A DNA stretch of 64,000 nucleotides from Molossus alvarezi. Taxonomy: Eukaryota; Chordata; Mammalia; Chiroptera; Molossidae. Both the position numbers and the translations under genes were made by a program. The notes below the pieces were generated by a model, which did no database searches, was not told the origin of the DNA, and was given only the letters and a program-made list of their open reading frames with translations. Location: assembly GCA_037176705.1 (NCBI GenBank), contig CM073896.1:28114708-28178707 (forward strand), written 5' to 3'. How positions within the stretch are numbered: the first letter of the stretch is position 1; the number at the start of each line of letters is the position of its first letter. Shown here in pieces: positions 1-11,794 of the stretch.

Positions 1-1196
1 AGAGAGAGTGTGAGTGAATGTGAGTGTGGATGATCAACCTTGAGAAATGCAGAAACGTGGATAAGAGGGTTCCTGCGCTGTTGACGGAGAGCAGTCGGCT
101 ACCATAGTAAGCTGCACTTCTCTCTGTGCAGCCGGGAGGCCCCACCATTTCGGAAGATTCCTGGTGTTCTCTGGGATAAGAAAGTGGGGAACAGCTAGGG
201 CCAATTGACGTGAGTCCACCAGAGCACCTTGCACCATTGGCCCAGTGGACCCCACTGTGTCAATGCGGACCAGCACACAGTAGCAGTGCTATTGACGTGC
301 CTGTTCTAGTAGCTGAAACCAGCTGAGAGCCTAGCACCATCTCCTTTAGCAGCAGCCTGATTGGAGCCCAGCACCTTCCCACACAGCAGCAGTGACTGGA
401 TGGGTGTAGAGCCCTACCCCAACAGCAGCTGAGACTTGGGAGTGGACATCCATCCCCAGGCAGCAGTAGCACAGATTGGCAGCTGAGACCCATCCCCAGT
501 GGCATCAGCAGAGGTTGATCAGGAGCAGTGCCTGAGCCCAAGCAGCAGCAAGACTTCAGCAGCCGAGACCTGCTCCTGACAACTGCAGCAGTGGATTTGG
601 AGTGGAGCCCCTTGCCCCAGCAGCAGCAAAGTCCCAGGAACAGAGCATCCTCAGCCCCCAACAGCAGCAGAGGATTGGGAGCTGTAAGCACCCCCTGGCA
701 ACAGCAGTAGCAGTAGCAGTGCAAACTGGGAGCTGACAATTGCCACCAGCAGCAACTGATCAGGAGTAGAGATTTAAAAGGCAACAGAATACTCTAGCAG
801 GACACCAGCAGGACCCATGCACCCCAGTATTATACCACCAGAGCCCCACACACCTCAGCAACACACCAGCGGGACCCATGCACCCCAGAAGTGTACCAGC
901 TAGACCCACGCACCCCAGGCAGCAGCAGGACAGATCGACAACTAAGACCCATTCCCAGTGGCATCAGCAGAGGCTGATCAGGAGGGGTGCTCAGCCCAAG
1001 CAGCAGCAAAACTCGAGCTGAGGCCTGCATGACAGACCACTACAAGCCACCAGTTCTCAATCCTCCAAGAACCACAGCAGGCAAGAGGCACCATACACCA
1101 AAACAGTCTGGGAGCACAGCAGCTTTATTTGATACACACCGACCTGCCCACACCTTCCAACACTTTTCACTGGGCATAGAACTACCAGATTGCTAA
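1..1196 (+). promoter_or_regulatory. L1 copy 1 5' UTR (internal promoter region), CAG-rich
   Basis: This precedes the ORF1 remnant and matches the start and end of the L1 copy 2 5' UTR, but its middle (about 480-1020) differs. It is full of CAGCAG runs in loosely repeated units. A block of about 70 bp at 487-555 recurs at 946-1015. Stops are rare on the minus strand because CAG reads CTG there, giving an open frame of 174 codons at 260-784. An L1 5' UTR normally carries the Pol II promoter. I infer that role from position only. Confidence 0.8.
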
Positions 1197-2107
1197 AACT
1201 GTGAGACAAAGAAAAACCACTTAAATGAAAGAAAAAGAGGAATCACCAGAAAAGAAACTACGGGAAATGGAAGAAAGCAATTTGTCAGATAAAGAATTCA
1301 AAGCAATGATTTTTAAGGGTGCTCAAACAATTTGGTGAGAACTATAAGCAACTTAATAAGAATTATGAAGAACTCAGTGGGAACTATATCAGCTTAAAAA
1401 AAGAGGTAGAAGCTAAGCACAAAAATCAAGAGAAAATAAAGAATGACATAGCTGTTATGAAAAATACCTTAGAAGGGTTCAATAGTAGCTTAGAAGAAGC
1501 TGAAGACTGAATCAGTGACTTAGAAAACAAGGTAGAAAAAAACACCCAAATAGAGCAGCAAATGGGACAAGAAAATAAAAGGCAGGAGGAGAGTTCAAGG
1601 GAGCTTTGGGACAATACAAAACATAACAACATTCACATTATAGGGTTATCGGAAGGAGAAGAATGAGAGAAAGAAATAGACAACCTGTTTGAAGAAATAA
1701 TGACAGAAAACTTCCCAAAACTGGTGAAGAAAAAAGTCACACAAGTCCTAACCCAAGGAAGATGAACCCAAAAGACCCACAGCTAGACACATTATAATAA
1801 AAATGGCAAACATTAAAGACAAAGAAAGAATCATAAAGGAAGCAAGAGAAACAAAATTTTACCTACAAAGGAGCTCCCATTAGACTTTCACTTGATTTCT
1901 CAATAGAAATACTGCAGGCCAGAAGGGACTGGCATGAAGTATACAAAGTAATGCAAAGCAAGGGTCTAAATTCAAGACTACTCTCTCTAGTAATGCAACC
2001 ATTCAAAATTGAAGGAGAAATAAAGAGCTTCACAAACAAAAGAAAAAGCTACATGAATTAACCACCACCAAACCAGCACTGCAAGAAATGTTGAAGGGAC
2101 TGTTCTA
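1197..2107 (+). pseudogene. L1 copy 1 ORF1 remnant
   Basis: ORF1p is the L1 RNA-binding chaperone: a coiled-coil trimer followed by RRM and C-terminal domains. Here the coiled-coil part is readable at 1319-1508 (heptad-like K/E/L/N-rich protein). It ends at a TGA at the codon that is CGA in L1 copy 2, consistent with CpG decay. The C-terminal part is recognisable at about 1740-2050 (aligned to KDKERI and the ETLQARR-type segment) but is frameshifted. The expected initiator region near 1205 lacks the ATG seen at the same place in copy 2. Non-functional. Confidence 0.85.
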
Positions 2108-2144
2108 AGAAGAAGAAAAAGAGAGAGGAACACAGAAAATAAAA

Positions 2145-5100
2145 ATGGCAACTAATAAGTATCTATCAATAATAACCTTAAATGTAAATGGCTTAAATTC
2201 TCCAATCACAAGACATAGGGTAGCTGACTGGATAAAAAACAAGAGCCATTCATATGCTGTCTATAGGAGACCCATCTCAAAACAAAAGACTCACACAGGA
2301 TGAAAGTGAAGGGATGGAAAAAAATGTCCTAGCAGTCTGGCCAGTGTGGTTTAGTGGTTGAGTGCTAACCCATGCACCAGAAACTCGCCGGTTCGATTCC
2401 CAGTCAGGACACATGCCCAGGTTGTGGGTCCGATTCCCAGTGGCACGCATGCAGGAGGCAGCCAATCTATGTTCTCTCTCATTGATGTTTCTATCTCTCT
2501 CTCCCTCTCTCTGTAAAATAAAGAAAAAAATAAATAAATTTTCCAATTAAATGGAAATGAAAAAAAAGATGGTGTAGCAATACGCATATCTGATAAGATA
2601 GTCTTCAAAACGAGGGCCATAATAAGAGACAAAGAAGGTCACTACATACCATAAAAAGGATCAATCCAATAAGAGAATATAACCTTGGTAAAAATATGTG
2701 CACCAAATATAAAAAACTTCTGATGTCAAGGGAGGGATCAATAACAATACAATCACAATGGGTGACTTTAACACCCATTGACACCACTGGATAGATCTTC
2801 TAAACAAAAATTTAGCAAGAACAAAGTTCTTAAATGACAAACTAAATCAGTTGGACTTAATTGATATTTACAGAACATTTCAAGTGCTCAAGGGACAGTC
2901 TCAAAGATAGACCACATGTTAGGACACAAAGTACGTCTCTACAAATTCAAGAAGATTGAACTGATATCAAGCATCTTCTCAGATCAAAATAGCATGAAAC
3001 TAGATCTCAATCACAACAAAAACACACAAAAACATTCAAACGCTTGCAGGCTAAATAGCATGTTATTAAATAATAAATGGGTTACCAAGGAGATCAAGGA
3101 AGAAATTAAAAAATTCCTGGAAACCAATGAAAATGAACACACAACAACATAAAATCTATGGAACACATCAAAAGCAGTCCTGAGAGAGAAGTTCATAGCA
3201 CTACAGGCCTACCTGAGGAAACAAGAAAAATTCCTAACTGACTTTCTAACCTTATAACTTAAAGAACTAACAAGTAAACAAAAAGAAAAACCCAGAGCAA
3301 GTAGAAGAAAAGAAATAGTAGAGGTCAGAGCCACAATAAAGGACATAGAGACTAAAAAAACAATTAAAAGATCAATGAAACAAAGAGCTAGTTCTCTGAA
3401 AAGGTAAACAAAATTGATGGAGCTTTAGCCAGAGTCACCAAGAAACAGAAAGAGAGGACCCAAATAAACAAAATCAGAAATGAAAGAGGAGAAGTAACAA
3501 CTGACACCACAGAAATCAAAAGAATCATCAAAATATACTGTGAACAATTATACACCAACAAATTGGAAAATCTAGGCAAAATGGACAAATTTCTAGAAAC
3601 ACAGTCTCCCAAAACTGAACAGGGAAGAGATAGAAAACTTGAACAGAACAATAACAACTAAGGAAATTGAAGATGTAATTAAGAAATTAAGAAACTCCCA
3701 ACAAACAAAAGCCCAGGCCTGGATGGCTTCATGGGGGAGTTTTACTGAACATTCAAAGAAGATCTAAGACCCATTCTCCTCAAACTATTTCAAAAAATCC
3801 AAGAAGACAGAAGACTTCCAAACTCATTTCTTGAGGCCAGCATAATCCTAATTCCAAAACCAGATAAAGACACTACAAAGAAAGAAAACTACAGGCCAAT
3901 ATTCCCGATGAACACAGATGCCAAAATCATTAACAAAATATTAGCAAATCGGATCCAGCAATACACAAAAAAATTATTCATCATGACCAAGTGGGATTCA
4001 TCCCAGGGATGCAAGGATGGTACAATATTCACAAATCAATAAATGTGATAACCACATAAACAAAATGAAGAATAAAAAACCACATGATCATATCAATAGA
4101 TGCTAAAAAAACATTCAACATAATCCAGCACCCATTTCTGATAAAAACACTCAGCAATGTGGGAATAGAGAGATCATAGTTCGACATAATAAAGGCCATA
4201 TATGAAAAATCTACAGCCAACATCATACGCAGTGGGCAAAAACTAAAAACATTTCCCTTAAGAAGAGCAACAAGACAGGGATGCCCACTTTTACCTCTCT
4301 TATTTAACATAGTATTGGAAGTCTTAGCCACAGCAATAAGACATGAAGAAAAAAGTATAAGGGATCCAAATTGGAAAAGGGGAAGTAAAACTGTCATTAT
4401 TTGCAGATGACATGATATTGTACAAAGAAAACCCTAAAGACTCCATCAAATATCTATTAGACTTAATAAATGAATTTGGCAAAGTAGCAGGATACAAAAT
4501 TAATGTCAAGAAATCAAAGGCATTCTTATACACCAGTGATGACTCATAGAAAGAGAAACAAACAAACAAATCCCATTTACCATCATGGCAAAAAAATTAA
4601 GATACCTAGGAATAAACTTTACCAAAGAAATAAAGGACCTCTTTGAATAAAACTATACTTCATTGAAAAAAAAATAGAGGAAGATATAAAAAAGTGGAAA
4701 CATATACCTTGTTCATGAATTGGAAGAATTAACATCATTAAAATGTCCATACTACCCAAGGCAATCTATAGATTCAATGCAATCCCCATCAAAATACCAG
4801 CAACATATTTCACAGAACTAGAACAAATACTCTAAAAGTTTAAATGAAACCAAAAGAGACCCCAAACAGCAATCTTGAAAAACAAAAAACAAAAAACAAA
4901 AAAACAAAGTAGGAGGGATTACAATACCAGATATTGGGTTATAGTACAAAGCCACTGTAATCAAAACAGTCTGGTACTGGCACAGGAACAGGCATATAGA
5001 TCAATGGAACAGAATAGAGAACTCAGATATTGACCCAAGACAATATGCTCAATTAAAATTTTAACAAAGGTGGCAAGAGTGGAGTAGAGAAAGCCTCTTC

Positions 5101-5687
5101 AATAAATGGTGCTAGGAAAACTGGACAGCTACATGCAAAAAAATGAAGCTAGACCACCCACTTACACCATACACAAGAGTGAACTCAAAATGGATAGAAG
5201 ACTTAAATATAACTCATGAATTCATAAAAATCCTAAAAGAAAATGTATACAAGAAAATTTTAGACATTGCACACAGCAGAATTTTTATTGATACAATGCC
5301 TAAGGCAAGAGAAACAAAGAAAAAAATGAACACATGGGACTATATCAAACTAAAAAAACTTCTGCACAACAAAAGAAACAACCATCAAAATGGAGAGGGA
5401 ACCCACTATATGGGAGAGCATACTTTCCAACAATACATCAGATAAGGGGTTAATTTCCAAAATATATAGAGTACTCATACAACTCAACAAAAGGAAGACA
5501 ATGGAATACTATGCAGCTGTAAGCAAGAAAGACCTATTATCCTTTGAGAAATGTAGATACCTGGAGAGTATTATCCTAAGCCAAACAAGCCAATCAGAGA
5601 AAGACAAATATCATGTGATCTCACTCACTTATTTGTGGATTATAATGAACAAAACAACTGATGAACAAAATAGACCCAGAGACATAG
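2145..5687 (+). pseudogene. L1 copy 1 ORF2 remnant (endonuclease / reverse transcriptase)
   Basis: ORF2p nicks target DNA with an AP-like endonuclease and copies L1 RNA by target-primed reverse transcription. The ATG at 2145 opens the conserved endonuclease N-terminus (LNVNGLNSP). The reverse transcriptase FADD motif is readable at 4400-4411. The frame is broken repeatedly: by the SINE at 2334, by several indels and stops, and by a deletion near 5500 that removes most of the cysteine-rich C-terminal region. The longest surviving pieces are about 100-148 codons and partly in other frames. The stop in the homologous frame is at about 5685-5687. Confidence 0.88.
2334..2535 (+). mobile_element. 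Ves-type SINE, older subfamily, inside L1 copy 1
   Basis: The tRNA-like head has box-A-like GTGGTTTAGTGGTTGAGTGC and box-B-like GGTTCGATTCC. A CT-rich body and an AAATAAATAAA tail follow. It splits the L1 ORF2 endonuclease region. The matching L1 bases continue on each side, with diverged direct repeats (AAAATGTCCTAGCA and AAATTTTCCAATTA). It therefore arrived after this L1. Confidence 0.85.
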
Positions 5688-5876
5688 AAGTAGGGAACAT
5701 ACGGACAAACCTCAGAAAAGGGGGTGAGGGAGATTGGGAGGAGGGTGTCAGTGGGTGCAAAAGGAGAAACATCTGTAAGAAAAATAAATTAACAAACATA
5801 ACTAAAAAAAAATTATACCTCCACTTGTCATGTTAAAGTCAAAAGACAAGAGTGATATCAAAATACACCAATATTT

Positions 5877-6162
5877 GCCCTGGCCAGTTTGGCCCAGCAG
5901 TTAGAGCTTGGGTCCACAGACCAGAGAGTCCTGGATTTGGTTCCCATTAGGGGCATGTACTTCGGTTGCAGTTTGTCCCTCGCCCTGGTCGGGGTCATGT
6001 GGGTGGCAACCACTCGATGTGACTCTTTCTCATCCATGTTTCTCTCTCAGTCTTCCTTCTTCTTTCCCTCCCACTCTCTCTGAAGATGAATGCAGAAATG
6101 TCCTCGGGTGAGGATTACAATAATAATAATAATAAATAAATAAATTAATAATTAATAAATAA
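5877..6162 (+). mobile_element. Ves-type SINE, younger subfamily, full length
   Basis: The head GCCCTGGCCAGTTTGGC is followed by a degenerate box A and box B, the GTTGCAGTTTGTCCCT linker, a CT-rich body and the terminal TCCTCGGGTGAGGATT hairpin. It ends in an ATA/AATA-rich tail of about 60 bp. It sits about 65 bp downstream of the L1 copy 1 tail. No convincing target-site duplication was found. Confidence 0.88.
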
Positions 6163-6625
6163 ACCAGTAACACAAGTTGTCATGGATGTCCTGTGTATGG
6201 GGACAAACTTCCACAGTTTTCCATACATGGGAGCTAAGTAACTATTTTCTTGTGTGTGCAAAACTTGCAGTCAGAGAAGTAGGTCATTTAAGGTAAGTGT
6301 GCACAAAGTTCTTTGTGATGGCAGCATAAAGTGAGGGAAGGAAAAATGGGAATGGATGGCAATAATATTAAGGTGGTTACACAGAAACATATCAAAAATT
6401 TCAGCTAAGGCTAAGATGGTTATTATCGGAATGGGAATATAACTGAGAATTGTGGTTCCAGGAGGCAGTGTCAATAGTTTGGAAGAAAAGACTGCATATG
6501 AAGATAATAGTACCAACTATAGACATGGAATACAATTGTAATCATGATACTAAGAGAATATGTTTTGATTACTTCAACTGAAATTGATCATTTTGTTTCA
6601 TGTATCCATGACTTTTTATATGCTA
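6163..6625. other. Unique AT-rich sequence, no gene seen
   Basis: The open frames here are short and lack any recognisable protein family. No promoter, splice-site pair or repeat that I can name is visible. Confidence 0.5.
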
Positions 6626-6629
6626 TCTC

Positions 6630-6896
6630 TCTGGCTAGATTCTCTGACCTGAGAACTTACATTCAACCTTCAAAGTCAGTTCAAATATTAACCGTTCTTT
6701 GGACCTTCCCTGAGCCTAAGTTAGAATAGATTTCTTCCTACATTATGCTATCACTAAAGTACACTTACTTGTTTACATTTTTTTGCTTGAAAACAGTGAA
6801 CTACTTGAGAGCAAGGACTTTTTCTATTTTCTTTGTGAATATTACTGATCTTGGTGATATTAGGTATGATACAAATGTGTTCTGAATGAATGATTC
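6630..6896 (+). repeat. L2 (LINE-2) 3' end, ancient
   Basis: The order of phrases matches the mammalian L2 3' region: a CCTTCCCTGAGCC-like segment, an ACTTGAGAGCAAGGACTTTTTC-like segment, and a terminal GAATGAATGATT repeat. It is heavily diverged and the left boundary is approximate. Confidence 0.65.
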
Positions 6897-6989
6897 ACAA
6901 AATTGTAGTTATCTTAATACATGATAACTTCTTTCTGATAGGAAATAGCTATCAGGACCAATTGTATTCTTTACTGCTTCTAAGTTTAA

Positions 6990-7630
6990 GATGCTAAATG
7001 CAATGTTTTGAATCTACAGATTGCTTTGGGTAGTATGGACATTTTAACAATGTAAATTCTTTCTACCCAGGAGCAGTATATGCTTTCATTGATTTGTATC
7101 TTTTCTCAATTTCTTTCTTCAATGTCATAATTTTCTGAATACAGGTATTTTACATCCTTGGTTAAATTTATTTTTGAGAATTTTTATAAAAATTTATTGG
7201 AAGCAAACACAGATATGGCTGGAAGCAAGATATCAACAGACTGAGAAAAATACTCCCCTTCCTTGGTTAAATTTAATTATAGGTAGCCCTGGTTGGTTTG
7301 GCTCAGTGGTTGGAGCATTGGCCTGCGGACCAGAGAGTCCTGGGTTTGCTTCCCACTAGGGGCACATACCAAAAAAATCTTAGGTATTTTTTAAATGGAA
7401 TTGTTTTTTTTTAGTTCCCCTTTCTGATAGTTCCTTATTGATGTATAAAAATGCAACCAGTTTCTGAATATTTATTTTGAATTCTGCTACTTTACTGAAT
7501 TCATTTATCAGTTCTAGTAGTTTTTTGGTGAAATTTTTAAGGTTTTTGTATACAGTATCATGTCATCTGCAACTGATGACAGTTTTACTTCATCCCTTCC
7601 AATTTGAAGAGCTTTTATTTCTTCTTCCTG
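6990..7630 (-). mobile_element. Inverted 5' part of a twin-primed L1
   Basis: The sequence is the reverse complement of L1 ORF2 reverse-transcriptase coding DNA: the CTGAATTCATTTATCAG and TCATCTGCAACTGATGACAG phrases are antisense to the FADD region. It abuts a sense L1 segment at 7631. It carries a 105-bp insertion bounded by 15-bp direct repeats (7156-7170 and 7261-7275) and a short SINE at 7286-7377. Confidence 0.85.
7286..7377 (+). mobile_element. Head-only short Ves SINE (copy 1)
   Basis: It holds only the tRNA-like head with box A (TGGCTCAGTGGTTGGAGC) and box B (GGGTTTGCTTCCC). It stops at GGGGCACATACC and a run of seven A. The same endpoint is seen in three other copies (20059, 20745 and 37525). 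It sits inside the inverted L1 at a CTTAGGTATT site with a partial target duplication. Confidence 0.85.
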
Positions 7631-9245
7631 TCTGATTGAAAGAAGAACGAAGTTGGAGAAATTACGCTACCTGATAACAAACTATACTACAGGGCAACAG
7701 TAGTCAAAAGAGCATGGTACAGGCTTAGAAACAAACATATAGATCAGTGGAACAGAATAGAGAGCCCAGAAATAAACCCATGCCTATATGGTCAATTAAT
7801 ATTTGACAAAAGAGGTAAGAACAAACAATGGGGTAAAGACAGTCTATTCAATAAATGGTGTTAAGTAAATTGGACAGATATGTGCATAAAAATAAAACTA
7901 GACCAGTTTCTTACACCATATTCAAGAATAAACTCAGAACAGATTAAAGACTTAAATGTAAGACTATGTACCATAAAAATTTTATAAGAAAATATAGGCA
8001 GTAAAATTTCAGATATTTCTCATAGCAATATTTTTTCTGATATATATCCTTGGGCAAGGGAAACAAAAGAAAAAGTAAACAAATAAGACTACATCAAACT
8101 AAAAAGATTTTTCACAACGAATGAAACCATCAACAAAATGAAAAGACAACCTACTGAATGGGAGAACATATTTGCCAATGATGCATCAGATAAGGAGTTA
8201 ATATCCAAAATTTATCAAGAACTTATACAACTCAATACCAAAACCCCCCCCCCCAAACAATCCAATTAAAAATGAGAAAAAGACCTGAATAGACACTTCA
8301 CCAAAGAGTACATATAGATGGCCAACAGATATATAAAAATATGGTCAACATCACTAATAATCAGAGAAATGTAAATTAAAACCGCAATGAGTATCAGCTC
8401 ACACCTGTCAGATGGCTATCATCAATAAATCAACAAACAAGTGTTGGCAAAAATGTGGTGAAAAAGAAACTCTGGTGCACTGTTGGTGGGAATGCAGATT
8501 GGTTCAGCCACTGTGGAAAACAGTGTGGAATTTCCTCAAAACATTGAAAATAGAACTGTCTTATGACTTAGCAATTCCACTTCTGGGAATATATCTGAAG
8601 AAAATTGAAACACTGACTTGAAAAAATGTATGTACCCTTATAGTCATTGCAGTATTATTTACAATAGTTAAGATTTGGAAGCTGCCCTACTGCCCATCAG
8701 TAGATGAGTGGATAAAAAAGTGGTGGTACATTTACATGATAGAATATTACCTAGCCATAAAAAAAGGAAACCTTACCTTTTGCAATAGCATGGATGGACC
8801 TGGAGAGTATCACGCTAAATGAAATAGGCCAGTCAGAGAAGGAAAAATACCGTATGATTTCACTTATATATGGAATCGAATGAACAAAACAAACAAATAA
8901 AATAGAAATAGAGTCATAAATACAGACAGACAGATGCCAGAGGGGAGGAAACTTGGGATCTGGGTAAAATAGGTGAAGGTAGTTAGCAAAACAACAACAA
9001 CAAAACCCTCATAGACACAGACAACAGTATGGTGATTGCCAAAGGGAAAGGGGGTGGGGAGAGGTAGGAAAGTGTAAAAAGGCGATTAATGGTGACAAAA
9101 GAAGACTTAACTATGGTGATGAACACACAGTACAATGTACAGATGATGTATTATAGAATTGTACACTTGAAATCTATATAATATTATTAACCAATATCAC
9201 CCCAATTAATTCAATAAAAATAATGAAATAAATAATGAAATAAAA
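7631..9245 (+). mobile_element. Sense 3' part of the twin-primed L1
   Basis: This is the L1 ORF2 3' portion from the AACGAAGTTGGAG phrase onward. It includes the cysteine-rich end, where the peptide reads [18 protein letters not shown] at about 8446-8500, then the 3' UTR and an A-rich tail near 9240. It resembles older L1M/L1P-like sequence rather than the younger bat copies elsewhere in the window. About 150 bp of ORF2 is lost at the inversion point relative to the 5' segment. This fits the twin-priming model of 5' inversion. Confidence 0.88.
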
Positions 9246-9640
9246 TAAGAACTCTGTTTTGCATATTGTGTTGGCAGGAGGACATATATCCTGGTCACTT
9301 AAGACACTTTGATAGGACAATAGAGTAAGAGGATTGAGGGTGGACAACATATTACGTGAAGTTAATAAAAAAAAGGGTGATCAGAAGAGAAAACATACAG
9401 AGCACAGACCTTCAACAGTAGATGTTTAGTTTTACATGGAAGAAGAGAGTCAGGAGAATAAAGTAAGGAAACAGTAGGCTTGGTAAAGTTTTGCACATCA
9501 AAGAGGAAGGCTTTTATTTTTGAAAGACCTAAAAGAAATATTATGTATTGCTTCCTACCTTAGATCTGCAAATGCTGACAAAATTGAAAGTCTCTATGAG
9601 ACATTTTCTTCCTAAGCATTCTAGAAAACTGCTTTCTACT
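9246..9640. other. Unique sequence, no gene seen
   Basis: Purine-rich and AT-rich DNA. No open frame with recognisable protein character and no repeat that I can name. Confidence 0.45.
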
Positions 9641-9785
9641 GACTCACCCACTATTATCGCTGCTCTATAATCATCTCTCCCAATCGATTGTAAATTACTT
9701 GAAGTCAGGACCCTGGCTTTATTTATCTTTCTTTTTTCTTGCTAGAGAATCATACTTTATTTGAATAAATATGTAGAATTTTTAT
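9640..9785 (+). repeat. Probable L2 3' end fragment
   Basis: The segment GTAAATTACTTGAAGTCAGG followed by a T-rich stretch and TTTGAATAAATA matches the L2 3' terminal order. It is diverged and short. Confidence 0.5.
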
Positions 9786-9998
9786 CATTTTTAGATAAAT
9801 ACCATCCTTTTTTAAATATTAGATAGATGAGCCCTGGCCTGATTTATATAAAAAATCTATGTAGAGCATTATAGTGTTAACAAAATGTATTGGCTTCATG
9901 ATAAGAGTAACCAGTGATAATAAATAACCTGAGAAAAATAGACCAACTCACTAGCTATAACTGGGAAAGTTCTACAAATAGTCATAAAAATTGCTTTT

Positions 9999-10244
9999 GC
10001 ACCCTGGGTGGTTTGGCTCAATGCTTAGAGCGTTGGCCCGCAGACCAAAGGGTTTGATTCTTGGTCCAGGGCATGTACCTGGGTTAGATCCCTGGCCTCA
10101 GTCAGGGTCATGCAAGAGGCAACCAAGTGATGTGTCTCTCTCATATTGGTGTCTCTCTCTCTTTCTTTTTCCCTCCTTCACTTCCAGTTTATCTAAAAAA
10201 ATCAACGAAAAAAAATATCCTCAGGTGAGAATTAATAACAACAA
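9999..10244 (+). mobile_element. Ves-type SINE with target-site duplication
   Basis: The head, CATGTACCTGGGTTAGATCC linker, CT-rich body and terminal TCCTCAGGTGAGAATT are all present, with an A-rich/AAC tail. Flanking direct repeats of AAAATTGCTTT (about 9987-9997 and 10246-10256) mark L1-type integration. Confidence 0.92.
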
Positions 10245-10256
10245 AAAAATTGCTTT

Positions 10257-11790
10257 GTAATCTTCTAAGAATTCATCTTCAGAAAATAAGTCAAAATAAG
10301 AAGAAAGAAAACTATATTCTTAAAGATGTTCATTAAAAGTTATCTTTTATAGTGACAGTTATAAATCCATTAATTATTCCACATTAACTCAATGAGCTAT
10401 GTATACAGTCATTAAAATGAGACTTATAGAGATTTTAAAGACACAGGAAAGGTTATTATAAAATTTAAAAGGAAAAAAGTGAATCCAAAATTGTAAATGT
10501 TATATAATTGCAATTATGCTCAATATATATGCAGTAAATGGATAAATGTATGAAATAAAATTTTATTATAGTAATGGTTTTAGAGTGATAAGATTATGGC
10601 TGTTTTTAATTTGTAAAAATTATAGTCTTCAAAATAAAGACAAAAAAATTGAGAGTTTTCTTTGTTTTTACTTGAGAACTTAAGTATGATTACAGGATAA
10701 AAAGCAGTTCTGCATATGAAAGAAGTTACTATATGGTTTATGTATGCAATATTTCTTAAATATTGAACATTTCTATTTTGTTTTTCACATCAGCCATGTC
10801 TTAAAACAATACACATGTTAAAAACAACACAATTGTGTAGATCAGAAATCTAATACCTCAATACCTCAGCTCAACATTACCCAGGGTTTCAGAATATCAG
10901 TGATATATGTATGTTTTCAGTGGGCAATCGCAACTGAAATACACGGTGGTGGCAGTGACCACAGCAGGCAAGCTGCTGTCATCATTGCTGACATTTTTAG
11001 CAGAGGTGCTAGGATTGGAACAGCTTGGAAGATTTAAGTGCGTTGGTATCTGAAAAGAGCACTGCTTAATGATGGCTTATGGCAGGGTCAGGGTTAAGCA
11101 GCAAGTGCTTGGCAGTTATAAATAGTGAACACTGAAGCAATACCTAATGGATTGGATTGTAACATTAAAAAGCCAATGAAAACGGCAATTGGGAATCTGG
11201 TAGAGCAGAGACTCTGGCTGATGCAGTTAAAGGACACTCACTCATCTAAAAGCGGCCCTCTGGCAACAGGACATACTGCACCTTTAGAACCATTCCAATG
11301 CTTGCATTTTCCCCTGAAAAATATCTCTTAGAAATGTTGAGGAATTTGTCAATTCTGTAAGCTGGTCAAATCTTCAAGTAAAATCCAAACTGTTTTTCCT
11401 CTCTAATGATTTCATAGCCATGAAAAAAATTAATGTTTGAAAAATTTTCCTACAAGGCAAGATGAAAAAATAATTAGATATAGAAGCTTAGGTTATAGTA
11501 TTTGAATTCTACTCCTAAATTGGACTCAGAAGTATTGGGAATGACTAATTTCTTGGTATCTATTTTATAACTCTCCTTCAATTATACAGAAACAGGCACG
11601 TGGGTTGTTTGGCGGCTGTGATGGTGGGGATACATTTGCCTATGTGTGTCTGTGAGTGTGCCTATATGTCTGTATCTGCAGGCCTCTGCTTTACCAGGCA
11701 GAACCTGGACCAGTCTAAGCTGGAAAGGAGCCCACACTACTATTTCTGTGTTTAAAAGCTCCAGGTTCAACTTCCTAGCTTCAAGGATCA
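10257..11790. other. Unique AT-rich sequence, no gene seen
   Basis: No repeat or coding frame is recognisable. A TATAAATAG-like motif occurs at about 11117, but it has no CpG-rich context or downstream exon, so I do not call a promoter. Confidence 0.5.
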
Positions 11791-11794
11791 CGTT

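Larger units (their letters stand above)
1..5812 (+). mobile_element. Near full-length LINE-1 (L1 copy 1), + strand
   Basis: The segment has the order 5' UTR, ORF1, ORF2, 3' UTR and A-rich tail of a LINE-1. Its start lines up with the beginning of L1 copy 2 (near 22290) apart from roughly the first 60-70 bases, which lie outside the window. The 5' UTR is CAG-rich to about 1196, ORF1 remnants follow to about 2110, ORF2 remnants run from 2145 to about 5687, and a G-rich 3' UTR ends in an A-rich tail near 5812. A SINE interrupts it at 2334-2535, and about 480 bp of ORF2 is missing at 5497-5501 relative to L1 copy 3. Many stops and frameshifts make it inactive. Confidence 0.95.

Noticed and set aside
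11110..11125. TATAAATAG promoter-like motif
   Set aside because: It is AT-rich DNA without CpG content, an initiator or a downstream exon. Such motifs are common by chance.
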